Below, in pieces: positions 8,457 through 18,135 of a stretch of DNA of 56,357 bases. This DNA is from an uncultured Flavobacteriales bacterium. GTDB lineage: Bacteria > Bacteroidota > Bacteroidia > Flavobacteriales_D > Sanyastnellaceae. Location of the stretch: assembly GCA_949373165.1 (NCBI GenBank), contig CASICO010000024.1, positions 1 through 56,357 on the forward strand, read 5' to 3'. Below the pieces are notes generated by a model, which worked only from the letters and a program-made list of their open reading frames with translations, did no database searches and had not been told where the DNA came from. The stretch's first letter is position 1; each line of letters starts with the position of its first letter. The position numbers and the translations under genes were made by a program.

Positions 8457-9626
8457 ATGTTCAAGGATTCAGTTTTCGTTTGGTTTTTGTTGTTGGTCGT
8501 GATGTGTGGTTGGGGCTGCACAACCGATGTCGAGTTGAATGCGCCATACGAGGAACGCACGCTGGCTTTCTCCCTGCTCGATGCGGGAGCAGACGAGCAG
8601 TGGGTGAGGGTGAACCGCACTTGGTTGGGAGAAGGCAACAACTTGGACTTCGCGCAAATTGCGGACAGCAGTGAATACGGCCCGGGGGAGGTGATCATCA
8701 AAGTGGAGGGTTTTTCGGATGATGACACGGCATTTTCTCTCCCTTTGGTGACCTACACAGCGCAAGACTCCGTCTTGCAGGACAAAGACGAGAATGGCAT
8801 CTTCTTTGGCCCAGAATACCGCGCGTATCACTTTGCCACGCCAGGAGGTCTGGAAATTTCTGCGCCAGGCAACAGCGGCGATTTGCGGGTGTATCGGTTA
8901 ACAGTGGACTTCGCAGATGGACGTTCGCCTTTGACCGGCGTAACCACACTGATTGGCGAATCGCTGGGCAACATCAGCAATCCGCCGTCGGGCATCCCCG
9001 GTTTCAGCTTGAACTTCGCCAGCGGATCAGGTGGATTTGTAACCTATCCAAACGTCAATTTTAAGTGGTCCTCAACGACGGGCGCAAAACGGTATGAAGC
9101 CGCCATTGAGGTGCTGTATACCGAGCGTGTGTGGACAGACTTGGCCCATACGGAATTGGCTTCCGAAACAGAGAAGGTGCTTCAGTGGGATTTGGGGGAA
9201 GAAACCACCAGCGATGACGAGGGAGGAGAAGAGATCAAGCTGCCCGTGAATGGGGAGGGCTTTTTCTTGTTCCTCGCCAATAGCCTCGAAGCAGACCCTC
9301 TTGTAACGCGGGAGCTCGGGAGTTGGAACAACAACATCGACCGCGTGCGGGCGTTCAACTTTGTGCTGAGCATCGCCAACGAAGAGTTGGACACCTATCT
9401 CGCGGTCAATGCGCCGGTCACGGGGATCATCCAGGACCGTCCAGTCTACACCAACATTACCGGGGGATTGGGGCTGTTCGCCAGCCGGGCCAAGCAGGAG
9501 GTTTCCGGCTTGGGCATTTCCAAGTCTTCGGTAGAGGAGTTGGTAGAAGGTGAGCACACTGCGGCCTTGCAGTTTTGCCTTCCGCCAGAGACCGAAGGCG
9601 ATGTGGCTGAGTTCGCTTGCCCCTGA
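8457..9626 (+). CDS. Lipoprotein, DUF4249-like
   Basis: 389 residues with a hydrophobic N-terminus ending in the lipobox MCGWGC, so a probable lipoprotein. The mature protein begins TDVELNAPYEERTLAFSLL, has a beta-rich body, and ends with PVYTNITGGLGLFASR, matching the general plan of DUF4249 proteins, which in Bacteroidota often accompany TonB-dependent transporters. None is present here. It starts 9 bp after the reductase stop, so it is probably co-transcribed although no functional link is obvious. Confidence 0.7.
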   Translation: MFKDSVFVWFLLLVVMCGWGCTTDVELNAPYEERTLAFSLLDAGADEQWVRVNRTWLGEGNNLDFAQIADSSEYGPGEVIIKVEGFSDDDTAFSLPLVTYTAQDSVLQDKDENGIFFGPEYRAYHFATPGGLEISAPGNSGDLRVYRLTVDFADGRSPLTGVTTLIGESLGNISNPPSGIPGFSLNFASGSGGFVTYPNVNFKWSSTTGAKRYEAAIEVLYTERVWTDLAHTELASETEKVLQWDLGEETTSDDEGGEEIKLPVNGEGFFLFLANSLEADPLVTRELGSWNNNIDRVRAFNFVLSIANEELDTYLAVNAPVTGIIQDRPVYTNITGGLGLFASRAKQEVSGLGISKSSVEELVEGEHTAALQFCLPPETEGDVAEFACP

Positions 9627-9666
9627 TTTAGTGCGCATTGCAGTGGTCCCCTGTGCATTGTGGATA

Positions 9667-9710
9667 GGTCGCAAAAGCCCATGGAAGATGGGGCTGCATT
9701 CGGTGCGACC
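9667..9710 (+). promoter_or_regulatory. Hairpin in the leader of the next gene
   Basis: GGTCGCA at 9667-9673 can pair with TGCGACC at 9704-9710, and inside it AGCCC pairs with GGGCT, giving a two-part stem-loop that ends 8 bp before the ATG at 9719. It might control translation of the small protein downstream or simply be chance structure. Confidence 0.3.
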
Positions 9711-9718
9711 TTGACCAC

Positions 9719-10180
9719 ATGACGCATGCGTTCACCTATCAAGCCCCGTATGGGGTGTTCCATTTTTCAGAAGGCCTCTTGACCGTCGAGTTGGCAGAGG
9801 ATTTGATTGTGGACTTGCCGCTCATGCAGCGGGTAGCGGCTCAACGGTTGGAGTTGCTTGGTGAGAGGGAAGTGGCGGAGTTGATCGTCATACCAAGGGC
9901 CCATTTGCTGCTCGATCGTGCCGCGTTGACTTGGTTGGCTCAAAACAGCGCATTGACAGGAGTGCATCACCGGGCCATAGTGGTTCCCGCCCACTTGTTG
10001 GTATGGAGAGACAGGCTTTATCAAATGATGAGCAGAATGCGACCCAACGTTCGGGTGTTCCGAAACCGCAGAGTGGGCAAAGCTTGGCTCCAAGACAGAG
10101 CCGGAACATTTACGCCCATGCCCTCCCGGCAACCCAATGCAGTCGCCATGGACGCTGTCGCAGAAGTCAATGCAGGATAA
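9719..10180 (+). CDS. Small protein of unknown function, possibly STAS-like
   Basis: 153 residues without signal peptide or membrane helix. The first part (YGVFHFSEGLLTVELAEDL, then LMQRVAAQRLELLGEREVAELIVIPRAHLL) has the strand-helix-strand rhythm seen in small STAS/SEC14-like Bacteroidota proteins; the second part is basic (MMSRMRPNVRVFRNRRVGKAW). No specific motif supports a function. Its 3' end overlaps the converging gene at 10167 by 14 bp. Confidence 0.6.
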   Translation: MTHAFTYQAPYGVFHFSEGLLTVELAEDLIVDLPLMQRVAAQRLELLGEREVAELIVIPRAHLLLDRAALTWLAQNSALTGVHHRAIVVPAHLLVWRDRLYQMMSRMRPNVRVFRNRRVGKAWLQDRAGTFTPMPSRQPNAVAMDAVAEVNAG

Positions 10181-11210
10181 CGCGAGCCGATTGGCCTGAA
10201 GCGAGGTCTTGAATCAAAAACATCCCGGAAGGCCACCCTGTGGTGGTCAAGAATGCCCCTTTGGCGTCGCAAGGTGGAATGCCTGAGTACCAGCGTTTTC
10301 CTTGAAGGTCAGAAACCACAATGGCGCGGTTTTGAAGTCCGGCACAGCGCAAGTTCGTTCCAGAATACAAGGGGGATGGCCCCACGTTCCATTCTGACGG
10401 GATAGGCATGAAAGAGCCAATTTCGCTGGTGCCGGGCTTGAATTGCCAAACCGCCGGGATGTCGGCAAAGGTTTGAACCGACAATACGGGCATGCCTTCT
10501 CCTGCGGCATACCATTCGTAAACCGTGCCTTCACGGGGAATGGAGAAGCCGGTGTCGAAGGCGGGAATGTTGACGGAGTCTTGGGCAGAGAAATTCCGCG
10601 TCACACGCAAGCAGTCAAAAGAGCCTCCAGGCAAGAGAAGGGTGCCCCATGCGTCCACTTCGATATCCGAGGTTTGATCGGTGGAATAGTAGAGGATCTC
10701 GGGGAGTTCGACGGTGAATGCCGAAGTGCCTTCGAGGGTGGCCCCATACACCAAGGGAAGGGGGAGCAATTCCTCGTCGTCTTCATAAATCACCGGCAAA
10801 TCCAAAAAGTCTGTGGTGATGCCGAGTCCCACTGTTTTGTAGGCATTCGACCCAAATTCGCGGAAGGTGGTGGCGCCGCTGATGGGAAGGGCGAAATCCT
10901 CTCCGAAATCAGGCAGCTCGAAAGCCGTGAAATGGTCCGATGACGCAAAAACAAACTGCGTAGTGAAACTGGCCTCACTCAGGGGGAAGTACTCGGTTTC
11001 GGCGTCCCCTGTGGCCAAAAGCGCACTGTAATCCCAGGTCAAGTTTGGACCAGACGCTTCGAGGTTTCCTGTGTCAAATGGGGGTGCTGCATTGGCCCGG
11101 ACGTAGGTGGTTCCACCTTGAGGCAAGTCCCCACTGTCAAGCACAGGTTGGCCATTGGCCGCGGGGGAGATCAACAAACACAGGACGAAGAGGGGCCAAA
11201 TGAATCGCAT
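10167..11210 (-). CDS. Secreted protein with T9SS-type C-terminal domain
   Basis: 347 residues. A signal peptide (FIWPLFVLCLLISPAANG, then QPV) leads into a beta-rich domain of about 250 residues with FDTGNLEASGPNLTWDYS, a start pattern common in Bacteroidota secreted proteins. The last 60 residues (AIVVSDLQGKRWYSG and WPSGMFLIQDLASGQSARVIL) match the layout of a type A T9SS sorting domain. It is probably exported across the outer membrane and surface-attached. No catalytic residues are recognised. It lies just downstream of tamB on the same strand, 9 bp after its stop. Confidence 0.75.
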   Translation of the reverse strand: MRFIWPLFVLCLLISPAANGQPVLDSGDLPQGGTTYVRANAAPPFDTGNLEASGPNLTWDYSALLATGDAETEYFPLSEASFTTQFVFASSDHFTAFELPDFGEDFALPISGATTFREFGSNAYKTVGLGITTDFLDLPVIYEDDEELLPLPLVYGATLEGTSAFTVELPEILYYSTDQTSDIEVDAWGTLLLPGGSFDCLRVTRNFSAQDSVNIPAFDTGFSIPREGTVYEWYAAGEGMPVLSVQTFADIPAVWQFKPGTSEIGSFMPIPSEWNVGPSPLYSGTNLRCAGLQNRAIVVSDLQGKRWYSGIPPCDAKGAFLTTTGWPSGMFLIQDLASGQSARVILH

Positions 11211-11219
11211 AGGGGGAAG

Positions 11220-14200
11220 TTAAGGGGACTCTGGGGAGGAAGGGGATGGGGTGGACCGAAACAAGTTTCGAAGTCGGTTGAATCGGATTTGATAGGCAGC
11301 TCCAATGGCGCGTTTGGGGAAGTCTCTCTCCAGTTGGCTTCCGGGCAAGCTGTATCCTCTCAATTCCCAACGGCCGTCAGTCGTGAGTTTGTATCGCACA
11401 TCGACTCCTTTGCTGAATCCAGCGTCGTCGGGCGAATTGGTTTCTCCGGTCTGCGTCCCAATCGTGCCCATGATGCGGAGTCTGTTGTTGATCAAATTGA
11501 CCCCCAGATCGAGCTCAAATGCGTCTTCACTGTCGTCCAAGGCTCCGGCAGTGTTGCCAGCTTCTGTGGAAGGGACATATCGCAGACCGATGTCCACGTC
11601 TTCGGACAGGCCGCTAAGCAATTCGGAAACCCGGGACGAGACCAACTCTGAGGCTTGGGCAACCGGGATTTGAGAAATCACATCCCCCGTGCCCGAAACA
11701 GGGATAAACTGTCCTGTGGCCAGAAGCGCAAACGCTTGACGCTCCGTTTCTTCAGGTGTGGACATGGCCGATTGTACAGCAAGGAGCTTGGTGGGTTCCG
11801 AGACTTCATATTCCGGGAATGTGACCACAAAGTCGAGGATGGGGGCCTCAAGACGTCCGTGGATGCCCATTCCCACTTGCACTGGCGTCTTCTGGATGTC
11901 CTCTGGGTAATCGGGAATCAATGGCCGAGGGTTGCTGCGCAGGTTGGACAAAGCGAGCAAGTCGAATTCCGCAGAATAGGGGTCGCCATCCCAATCGAGG
12001 CGCCCTCCGGGTGCCAGGTCGATGCGCTTGGTAAAGAGATCCCGGAGGCTAAATCGATACTGGCCCTCTTGGATGTCGAGGCCACCTTGAATAGAAAGCG
12101 GCCAGTCCGGACTCATTGAAATGGCCAAGTGGCCTTGGGCAAGTCCGTCGACCCGCTCTCCGGCTTCGCTGTCCAGCACCAGGTTGAGTTCTGCGTCGGG
12201 TGTAATGTCCAATTCTACATCGAGAGTCAGCCCAAACGGTGCTTTTTGAACAGGCTGAGGAGCCCTGGCGGTCCCACCAACAAATCGAATGCCACTGGGC
12301 ATATCGGCCCCTTCGAGTGCATCCAAAGGAAGCGTGAATTTTGTGCCAGACTGACTCTTGACTTCGGCTTCCAAATACAGCCCAGACTCATCTCCATAAA
12401 CGTCGAGGTTGCCGGTGGCATAGACGGTTCCGAAGAAGAGGCGAGAGGGCAGCTGTTGGAGGTCCATCACCCGAAAAGGCCCTTCTTCCAAGGACAGTCC
12501 TAAGTCATAGTTCCAAGAGGCGAAGTCGGTATGGAGGACAGAAAGGTTGAGCTTGGCGCGATTGCTGTCGGGGTCGAGTACGATGGCCTGGTCCATTCCA
12601 ATGAAGTCTGGGTCGATTCTCAGGACACCGGAAAGGCTGTGTTCGCCACCTGTGGCCCCCACCTGAATGGAATGGGCGTCCAAATCAAGTTCGCCCTTGG
12701 CCACCGGCATTCCGTTGCTCCAATCCATGTCGACACTCCCGTCCGCTGTGCCTGCAATGGACACATCACCTTTCAGAAGGATGGGGTTGAGCATTTCCAC
12801 TGGCCATGCCGTGAATTCAATGCGGGTCTTGTTGTCGTCTGCAATGTTGGCGGTCATGACCTCTTGCTCCCCCACAAATTGCTGCAGCTTTGCCGACAGG
12901 CTTTCGTCCCAGAGCAGACTCAGGCACAAGTCGCCCAGATCAAATGCACCCACAAAGGCGTCCTGCCATTGAATGCCTGCAAAGGCTTGCTCCTGGCGAA
13001 GGTCCAAGGCAACGTCTCCGTTTAAGGTGCCGGAAAAGGAAGGTGGGGACGGGGCCATGGTCTGGGATGTCCACTCTGAAATCGCATTCAGTGGGACACC
13101 ATTGAGGCGGACATTGAAATTGGCGTCCTTGAGCAGACTGGAGTCGGGACTGGCGATGGAAATTGACCCCAATGACCCAATAAAGTCCACATTTTCAACT
13201 TGGAGCGCGCGCCAATCCTCATGCGGCCATGACAATTGAGGTTGGCCCAATGTGTTCAGGTTCCAATCGCCAGAAGCATGCTGCAATGACGCGAGCGTTG
13301 GAAGGAGCACATGTCGGTTGTCGCTCAACAATTGGTGGTTGACGTGAATCTGACCTTGGACAGGCCCAGTCCAAGTGACATCAACTTCTGATGTGGCGTC
13401 CAAGTCGACGGAGGCGGCCATGTGCAGCGCATCAACGGGTGTCCACTCTCCAATGCGCACGCGGTCCACGTCCAGTTGAGCCGTGAGGGAATTCACGCCG
13501 CCTCGGCCATTGAATTGGAGCCGACGTGTTTGCAATGGCCCCACATGCAACGAAGTCAATTTCAAATCGACCGTGAGCTCACCGGATTTGTTTTCGGCCA
13601 CCAATTTGGAGTAAGGCCCTACAGATTGTGTCCCTCCGCTGTATCGCTCCAAGAGGTCGTCGCGCAGAACACGCAGGTCGATAGACCAATCCGGAGCAGG
13701 GGATGAATGGACAGGTTGGGGCCAAAATCCGCCAGAGGCCAAGGCAGATTCAAATGGCCGCAACCAAGCGTCAAGACGCAACGGGCCTTCCAGAGACCCC
13801 CTCACGAAGTCGCCATCCAATTCGGCATTAAAACGGGCGTCGTTCCCCATCGCTGTCAAGCTCAATTTCCGCATGGAGAGCGGTGCGCTGGTCTTGACTT
13901 GGCGCAGGCCAAATTGTGGATGGGGGACCCATTTCGCACGGTCAATGTCCAGGCGACTCGACCACGTTGAGAGGTCTCCCTCGGCGGTCAATACAACCTG
14001 TGCCTGAGCAGCAAATTGCCCGTGAAGATCCAAGGTTTCTCCAAGAACCAATGGCGCCAATTGGGCTTCAAGACTGGACTTGATTGTCCAACTCCCGGCA
14101 GTGTCTTGGGACAACATGATGCCGAGGTCACCCTCGTTTGCGGTCAGTCCATTCCCCGCGCCAAGATGTGCAATGCTCCAGGAGCCATTCAAAGAGGCAG

Positions 14201-15425
14201 AGGGCCTCAGGGGGTTTGGGGACCAAGGGGGAACAAATCCTTGCAGGTCCAATGATGGGCCATGACCATTCAATTCGGAAAGGCACCTGGGGTCGACCTG
14301 CATGGCCAAAGAAACTTGACCTGATGCAGGGGTCCAATGTCCATTTGCAGTGGAGTTTTGGCCGGTTTGATTGATTACCCGGGCTTCCCACGATAAGCCG
14401 CCATTCAAGTCGAGTAGACCCCACTGAACCCCTTGGAGTGGAGCAGAAGAGAAAGGCGCAGACAGGGGCCCATAAAGGGTCAATGCGGCCGAAAGCCTAG
14501 GCAAAGAAGCCGACCACTTGGACAGGTCATCCGATTCGAGGTCAAGTCGATGAAAGCGAACAGAGTCACCTGACAAGCTCCCTTGAAAATCGGCTTGAAG
14601 GTGTTCGTTTTGAAAAGAGACGGCAATCTCATCGGAAGGGCCCCTTCCGGAGAGGGTGAGGCTGTCTGGACACCATCGGTCATCCCATTCTCCCCAAGAA
14701 GGTGCAATGCCGCCGTGTCGATTGGCCGTGGCGTTCCATTCAGAGGCATTCCCTTCCACTTGGATTTCGAATCCAAACTTGTCCTGTGCCAATGTGGAGG
14801 CATAGATGTCCATTTGGGTTTGGATGTCGTCCAGCTGCCAGACGCCGGAATTCTGATCAAGCCCAGAAAGATGGAGGCTGCTCAGCTGGATTTTATCCAG
14901 CTGAAGAAAATCGGCGGAAAGTGAATCAAAGGACCATTGCACATCCGTGGCCGTGAAGGAGGAGATTCGGAAGTCGGAGGTCTCAGAAGAGGACGGGGCT
15001 TGATTGGCGGCCATCCATTCCTGAATCCAGTCAAGCAAGTCAGGGGAAGCCGAAACCCCATCGATGCGGATGGCGTTCCAATTCACCGTCGAAAGGCCGT
15101 CTGGCTGCGCGCTCATGTTCGATATGGCCAACAAGGTGTCTCCTTCTGGCTCGTCTATCTTCAAAACAAAGTCTTCAACGGATATCCCAATGGGGCGATG
15201 TCCGAGACCAACCCCTCCAACCGTGATGCGCAAAGGGCGCTGAGAATCGGGCAATGCACCATTCAGTTGCGACACCGCAAAACGCACCGCTGCCCGCTGT
15301 CCAGCGGGTGTAGCCAGCCAAAACCAAGGCGCAACAAGCACCAAAGCGAGTCCCAAAAGGATTCGTTTGTGCCGGGTTCGCTGGGCTTTGGGCGCACCGT
15401 TTGAATGGGACGATGGTTCTTTCAT
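11220..15425 (-). CDS. tamB: Translocation and assembly module TamB-like protein
   Basis: About 1,400 residues. The protein has an N-terminal membrane anchor (LLGLALVLVAPWFWLATPAG), a very long beta-rich, AsmA/TamB-like middle with repeated LDLxG and DLNGxLS patterns, and a C-terminal DUF490 domain ending with GVDVRYKLTTDGRWELRGYS. TamB-type proteins bridge the inner and outer membranes and help outer-membrane protein insertion or lipid transport. An upstream ATG at 15449 would leave only 5 bp to the longest possible tsaD frame, so the ATG at 15425 (MKEPSSHSN) is preferred. No tamA/bamA homologue is next to it; tsaD is divergent, as in many Bacteroidota. Confidence 0.88.
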   Translation of the reverse strand: MKEPSSHSNGAPKAQRTRHKRILLGLALVLVAPWFWLATPAGQRAAVRFAVSQLNGALPDSQRPLRITVGGVGLGHRPIGISVEDFVLKIDEPEGDTLLAISNMSAQPDGLSTVNWNAIRIDGVSASPDLLDWIQEWMAANQAPSSSETSDFRISSFTATDVQWSFDSLSADFLQLDKIQLSSLHLSGLDQNSGVWQLDDIQTQMDIYASTLAQDKFGFEIQVEGNASEWNATANRHGGIAPSWGEWDDRWCPDSLTLSGRGPSDEIAVSFQNEHLQADFQGSLSGDSVRFHRLDLESDDLSKWSASLPRLSAALTLYGPLSAPFSSAPLQGVQWGLLDLNGGLSWEARVINQTGQNSTANGHWTPASGQVSLAMQVDPRCLSELNGHGPSLDLQGFVPPWSPNPLRPSASLNGSWSIAHLGAGNGLTANEGDLGIMLSQDTAGSWTIKSSLEAQLAPLVLGETLDLHGQFAAQAQVVLTAEGDLSTWSSRLDIDRAKWVPHPQFGLRQVKTSAPLSMRKLSLTAMGNDARFNAELDGDFVRGSLEGPLRLDAWLRPFESALASGGFWPQPVHSSPAPDWSIDLRVLRDDLLERYSGGTQSVGPYSKLVAENKSGELTVDLKLTSLHVGPLQTRRLQFNGRGGVNSLTAQLDVDRVRIGEWTPVDALHMAASVDLDATSEVDVTWTGPVQGQIHVNHQLLSDNRHVLLPTLASLQHASGDWNLNTLGQPQLSWPHEDWRALQVENVDFIGSLGSISIASPDSSLLKDANFNVRLNGVPLNAISEWTSQTMAPSPPSFSGTLNGDVALDLRQEQAFAGIQWQDAFVGAFDLGDLCLSLLWDESLSAKLQQFVGEQEVMTANIADDNKTRIEFTAWPVEMLNPILLKGDVSIAGTADGSVDMDWSNGMPVAKGELDLDAHSIQVGATGGEHSLSGVLRIDPDFIGMDQAIVLDPDSNRAKLNLSVLHTDFASWNYDLGLSLEEGPFRVMDLQQLPSRLFFGTVYATGNLDVYGDESGLYLEAEVKSQSGTKFTLPLDALEGADMPSGIRFVGGTARAPQPVQKAPFGLTLDVELDITPDAELNLVLDSEAGERVDGLAQGHLAISMSPDWPLSIQGGLDIQEGQYRFSLRDLFTKRIDLAPGGRLDWDGDPYSAEFDLLALSNLRSNPRPLIPDYPEDIQKTPVQVGMGIHGRLEAPILDFVVTFPEYEVSEPTKLLAVQSAMSTPEETERQAFALLATGQFIPVSGTGDVISQIPVAQASELVSSRVSELLSGLSEDVDIGLRYVPSTEAGNTAGALDDSEDAFELDLGVNLINNRLRIMGTIGTQTGETNSPDDAGFSKGVDVRYKLTTDGRWELRGYSLPGSQLERDFPKRAIGAAYQIRFNRLRNLFRSTPSPSSPESP

Positions 15426-15532
15426 TCCGTACTGCGAACTTCGCACCATAAATAATGCCAGACTTCATGTCGGAGGAACCGATGAAGGAATTTGTTGCGG
15501 AAGAGGGAAACATCACGGTTCCTTCCACGCGA

Positions 15533-16528
15533 ATGTTGGGGATCGAGAGCTCATGCGACGACACGAGCATCGCGGTGCTGGAAGGAAATGTCGTGCGATC
15601 GCAATTCACCGCGGTCCAGCACATTCATGCCAAATATGGCGGTGTGGTCCCCGAATTTGCCTCGCGCGCACATCAGCGCCACATCTTGCCTGTACTCGAA
15701 GGCGCTTTGGCGCAAGCGGGGTGTGCATTGTCTGATTTGGATGGGATTGCCTACACGAGAGGACCAGGTTTGAATGGCTCGCTTCTGGTGGGCAGCTCTT
15801 TTGCCCGAGGATTGGCTTGGTCATTGGATCTTCCTTTGTGGCCCATTCACCACATGCGGGCGCACGTTTTGGCGCATTGGATTTCAGGATCAGATTCACC
15901 AAAACAACCAATGATGGCGTTGACCGTGAGTGGTGGACACACCCAATTGGTGGATGTGGCATCTCCATGGGAGTTGAACGTAGTGGGCACCACGCTGGAT
16001 GACGCAGCGGGCGAAGCCTTTGACAAGGTGGCCAAGATGATTGGCCTGCCTTATCCGGGAGGTCCAGAAGTGGATCGATTGGCACAATTGGGTGACCCCC
16101 AGGCATTCCAGTTTACGACACCTCAAATCACAGGATTGGATTTCAGTTTCAGCGGACTCAAGACCTCGGTTCTGCGGACCCTCGAAAAGAACCAAGCGCA
16201 GCGGACAAAGAACATCGCTTGGAAGCAGGATGTATGCGCCTCACTGCAGCATACGATTGTGGCCATTTTGGTGTCGCGTCTAGAGAAGGCGACCGATCAT
16301 TTTGGGCGAAAAGCCGTGGCCATTCAGGGAGGAGTCAGCGCCAATTCTGGACTGCGAAAGGCCGTTCAGGCATTGGCAGAGAAAAGGGGGTGGGAAGTGC
16401 ATATCCCTCCGTTTGAATACTGCACTGACAATGGAGCCATGATTGCCATGGCCGGACAATTCTCTTCCATGAAGAATGCACAAGGCAGGCTCGACGAGGG
16501 GCCTTTGCCGCGATGGCCAATGACGTGA
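15533..16528 (+). CDS. tsaD: tRNA N6-adenosine threonylcarbamoyltransferase TsaD
   Basis: The ASKHA-fold enzyme that, with TsaB and TsaE, transfers threonylcarbamoyl to A37 of ANN-decoding tRNAs. Motifs: MLGIESSCDDTSIAVL at the start, PEFASRAHQRHI, the metal-binding HHMRAHVLAHW, TVSGGHTQLVDV, YPGGPEVDRLAQ, FSFSGLKTSVLR and QGGVSANSGLR. The frame is open from 15455, with ATGs at 15467 and 15482 (the latter after a GGAGG), but family members begin right before the LGIESS motif, so 15533 is chosen. Divergent from tamB; its stop is 1 bp from the converging SRPBCC gene. Confidence 0.95.
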   Translation: MLGIESSCDDTSIAVLEGNVVRSQFTAVQHIHAKYGGVVPEFASRAHQRHILPVLEGALAQAGCALSDLDGIAYTRGPGLNGSLLVGSSFARGLAWSLDLPLWPIHHMRAHVLAHWISGSDSPKQPMMALTVSGGHTQLVDVASPWELNVVGTTLDDAAGEAFDKVAKMIGLPYPGGPEVDRLAQLGDPQAFQFTTPQITGLDFSFSGLKTSVLRTLEKNQAQRTKNIAWKQDVCASLQHTIVAILVSRLEKATDHFGRKAVAIQGGVSANSGLRKAVQALAEKRGWEVHIPPFEYCTDNGAMIAMAGQFSSMKNAQGRLDEGPLPRWPMT

Positions 16529-16529
16529 T

Positions 16530-16949
16530 TCAGGCGGCCAGAATGGCGGAATGCGCCAAATGTTCTGCCAGCAAAGACCAGTAACTCTTGGTCCATGATT
16601 CGGTCATCCACCCGTCGTCGCCAGAAGGCACACCAAGGTGATTGAGAATCAGACAAGTCTCTCCTGATTCAGTGCGAGACAATCGAATGTCAACCGTAGT
16701 AAAGTGACCAGCCGGAAACTTCTTGTGTGTCCAAGCCAACACAATGCGCTTGTTTTGGACCAGGTGCAAGAAGTACCCTGTGTGGTTCTGATTGCACAGA
16801 GAGAACGCGCCTCCCTCATGCGGCTGGATGAACGCCTCCTTCTCCGTAAAGGAGAGGTGAGCGTCTTGATCGAGCAGTGTTTCGAACACTTTCGCCGGTG
16901 GCGCAGCCAATTCGATCACTTGATAAATGTTCTCCGTTTGGAGTTTCAT
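16530..16949 (-). CDS. SRPBCC / AHSA1-type protein
   Basis: About 139 residues when started at the ATG at 16949 (MKLQTENIYQVIELAAPPAK); an open extension to 17009 has no family character. The fold signature is the N-terminal strand with APPAKVFETLLDQ, FSLCNQNHTGYFLHLVQNKRIVLAW and the C-terminal helix DGWMTESWTKSYWSLLAEHL, as in the START/AHSA1 superfamily. These bind hydrophobic ligands or act as co-chaperones; which applies here is unknown. The gene follows a histidine kinase gene on the same strand, with a gap of about 56 bp. Confidence 0.8.
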   Translation of the reverse strand: MKLQTENIYQVIELAAPPAKVFETLLDQDAHLSFTEKEAFIQPHEGGAFSLCNQNHTGYFLHLVQNKRIVLAWTHKKFPAGHFTTVDIRLSRTESGETCLILNHLGVPSGDDGWMTESWTKSYWSLLAEHLAHSAILAA

Positions 16950-17005
16950 AATGCAGCAGGTGAAGGCGCAAATTAATCCTTGCTGGCAAATGATGATTGG
17001 GGCGC

Positions 17006-18049
17006 TCAATACGTTCTCAACATCTTATTGCGACATGGAACGATGAGGCGAGCACAGGTGTGTGACTCTTCTTTTTTGATGTCCAATTTGGAGGGACCAT
17101 GGCCATCGAGCAGCCGCAGCCGCTGTCGAATGAGGTCCGTGGCATGTCTTCGTCGGTTGGGGCCTCCAATCTCTTGATGCGGTGTGAGTTGCATCGTCGT
17201 TGTGGCTGAATTTGTGACCGAGATTTCGGCATGGTCAGCACCGCACATTTGGGCAGCAATCGTCAACTGACCGGCACCACTTTCTGCCGTTCCTCCCAAA
17301 CCATGCCAGAGGGCATTCTCCACAAGAGGTTGCACGAGAAAGGCGGGAATGGTCCTGCTTTTGATGTGGGCGCTCAGGGGGGCAAGGTGCCAGTCCAGCG
17401 GTCGCTCCAGTCGGCGCAATTCCAATTGGAGGTAATCTTCAAGAACCCGCCATTCGTCTTCTAGGCTCCACCAACCTCCATGGCTGGTTTGAATCTGTTG
17501 CACGGCCAGTCGCTTAAAAGCGCCCAAGTTGGACAGGGCCTGTTTTGGTTCACCTTTGAGGAAGTCATGCATCACGCCGTTGAGAGCGTTGAACAAAAAA
17601 TGGGGGTCCATCAAGTGTCGGAGTGAGTCGGCTTGAACTTCTTTGAGTTCTCTGCGTTTGAGCAAAGACTGCCTCGCGAGCCATTCTTCTGCGGGTTTCC
17701 TGTTTCGCCAATGGGAAATTTCGGATTGTCTGCGCTCCTCCTCTTTTTGCAAATGCGCACAAACCGTCGAGTCTAGGTTCATCCAAAACCCAAGTAGGCT
17801 CAGGACACCGAGGATGGACAAAGGCCATGATGGGCCATTCAGGAAGGGCTGAATCCCACAGGAAATGGCGACAACAAGGAGAAGGGGGGACTGGATGGTG
17901 TTGGGCCGAATCCAATAACCGTTCCACCATTTGCGCCATTGTCGTTGGTCTAGTCGGAAGGCCGTGACAGCAATGCCGATCCACATCCCAAAAACAACGG
18001 CCCAAAGCAAAGCGACGCCATAGGATGCACCGGGAATCTCCACTTCCAT
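17006..18049 (-). CDS. LytS-type sensor histidine kinase
   Basis: 347 residues. Three hydrophobic N-terminal segments (about 10-32, 53-70 and 75-92) are followed by a linker helix and a His_kinase domain with LRHLMDPHFLFNALNGV, where His150 is the phosphoacceptor, and the N-box LVQPLVENALWHGL. The G-box is unusual: the normal GxGLxNxxxRL is replaced by GGPNRRRHATDLIRQRL. Kinases of this class normally signal to LytTR response regulators, but none is in the window. A relative with lost catalytic residues lies at 22768-23718. Confidence 0.85.
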   Translation of the reverse strand: MEVEIPGASYGVALLWAVVFGMWIGIAVTAFRLDQRQWRKWWNGYWIRPNTIQSPLLLVVAISCGIQPFLNGPSWPLSILGVLSLLGFWMNLDSTVCAHLQKEEERRQSEISHWRNRKPAEEWLARQSLLKRRELKEVQADSLRHLMDPHFLFNALNGVMHDFLKGEPKQALSNLGAFKRLAVQQIQTSHGGWWSLEDEWRVLEDYLQLELRRLERPLDWHLAPLSAHIKSRTIPAFLVQPLVENALWHGLGGTAESGAGQLTIAAQMCGADHAEISVTNSATTTMQLTPHQEIGGPNRRRHATDLIRQRLRLLDGHGPSKLDIKKEESHTCARLIVPCRNKMLRTY

Positions 18050-18135
18050 GGAGTCAATAAAAACAAAACCAGTGTGTTACGGTACAAGCGTCGCGCCTAT
18101 TCTTTGTGGATGACGCTGTTCTTTTTGCAGACGAA

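Noticed and set aside
15455..15532. Longer start for tsaD
   Set aside because: The extra 26 residues have no family counterpart and would leave only 5 bp to a tamB start; the conserved MLGIESS start at 15533 is preferred, although the ATG at 15482 with its upstream GGAGG cannot be fully excluded.
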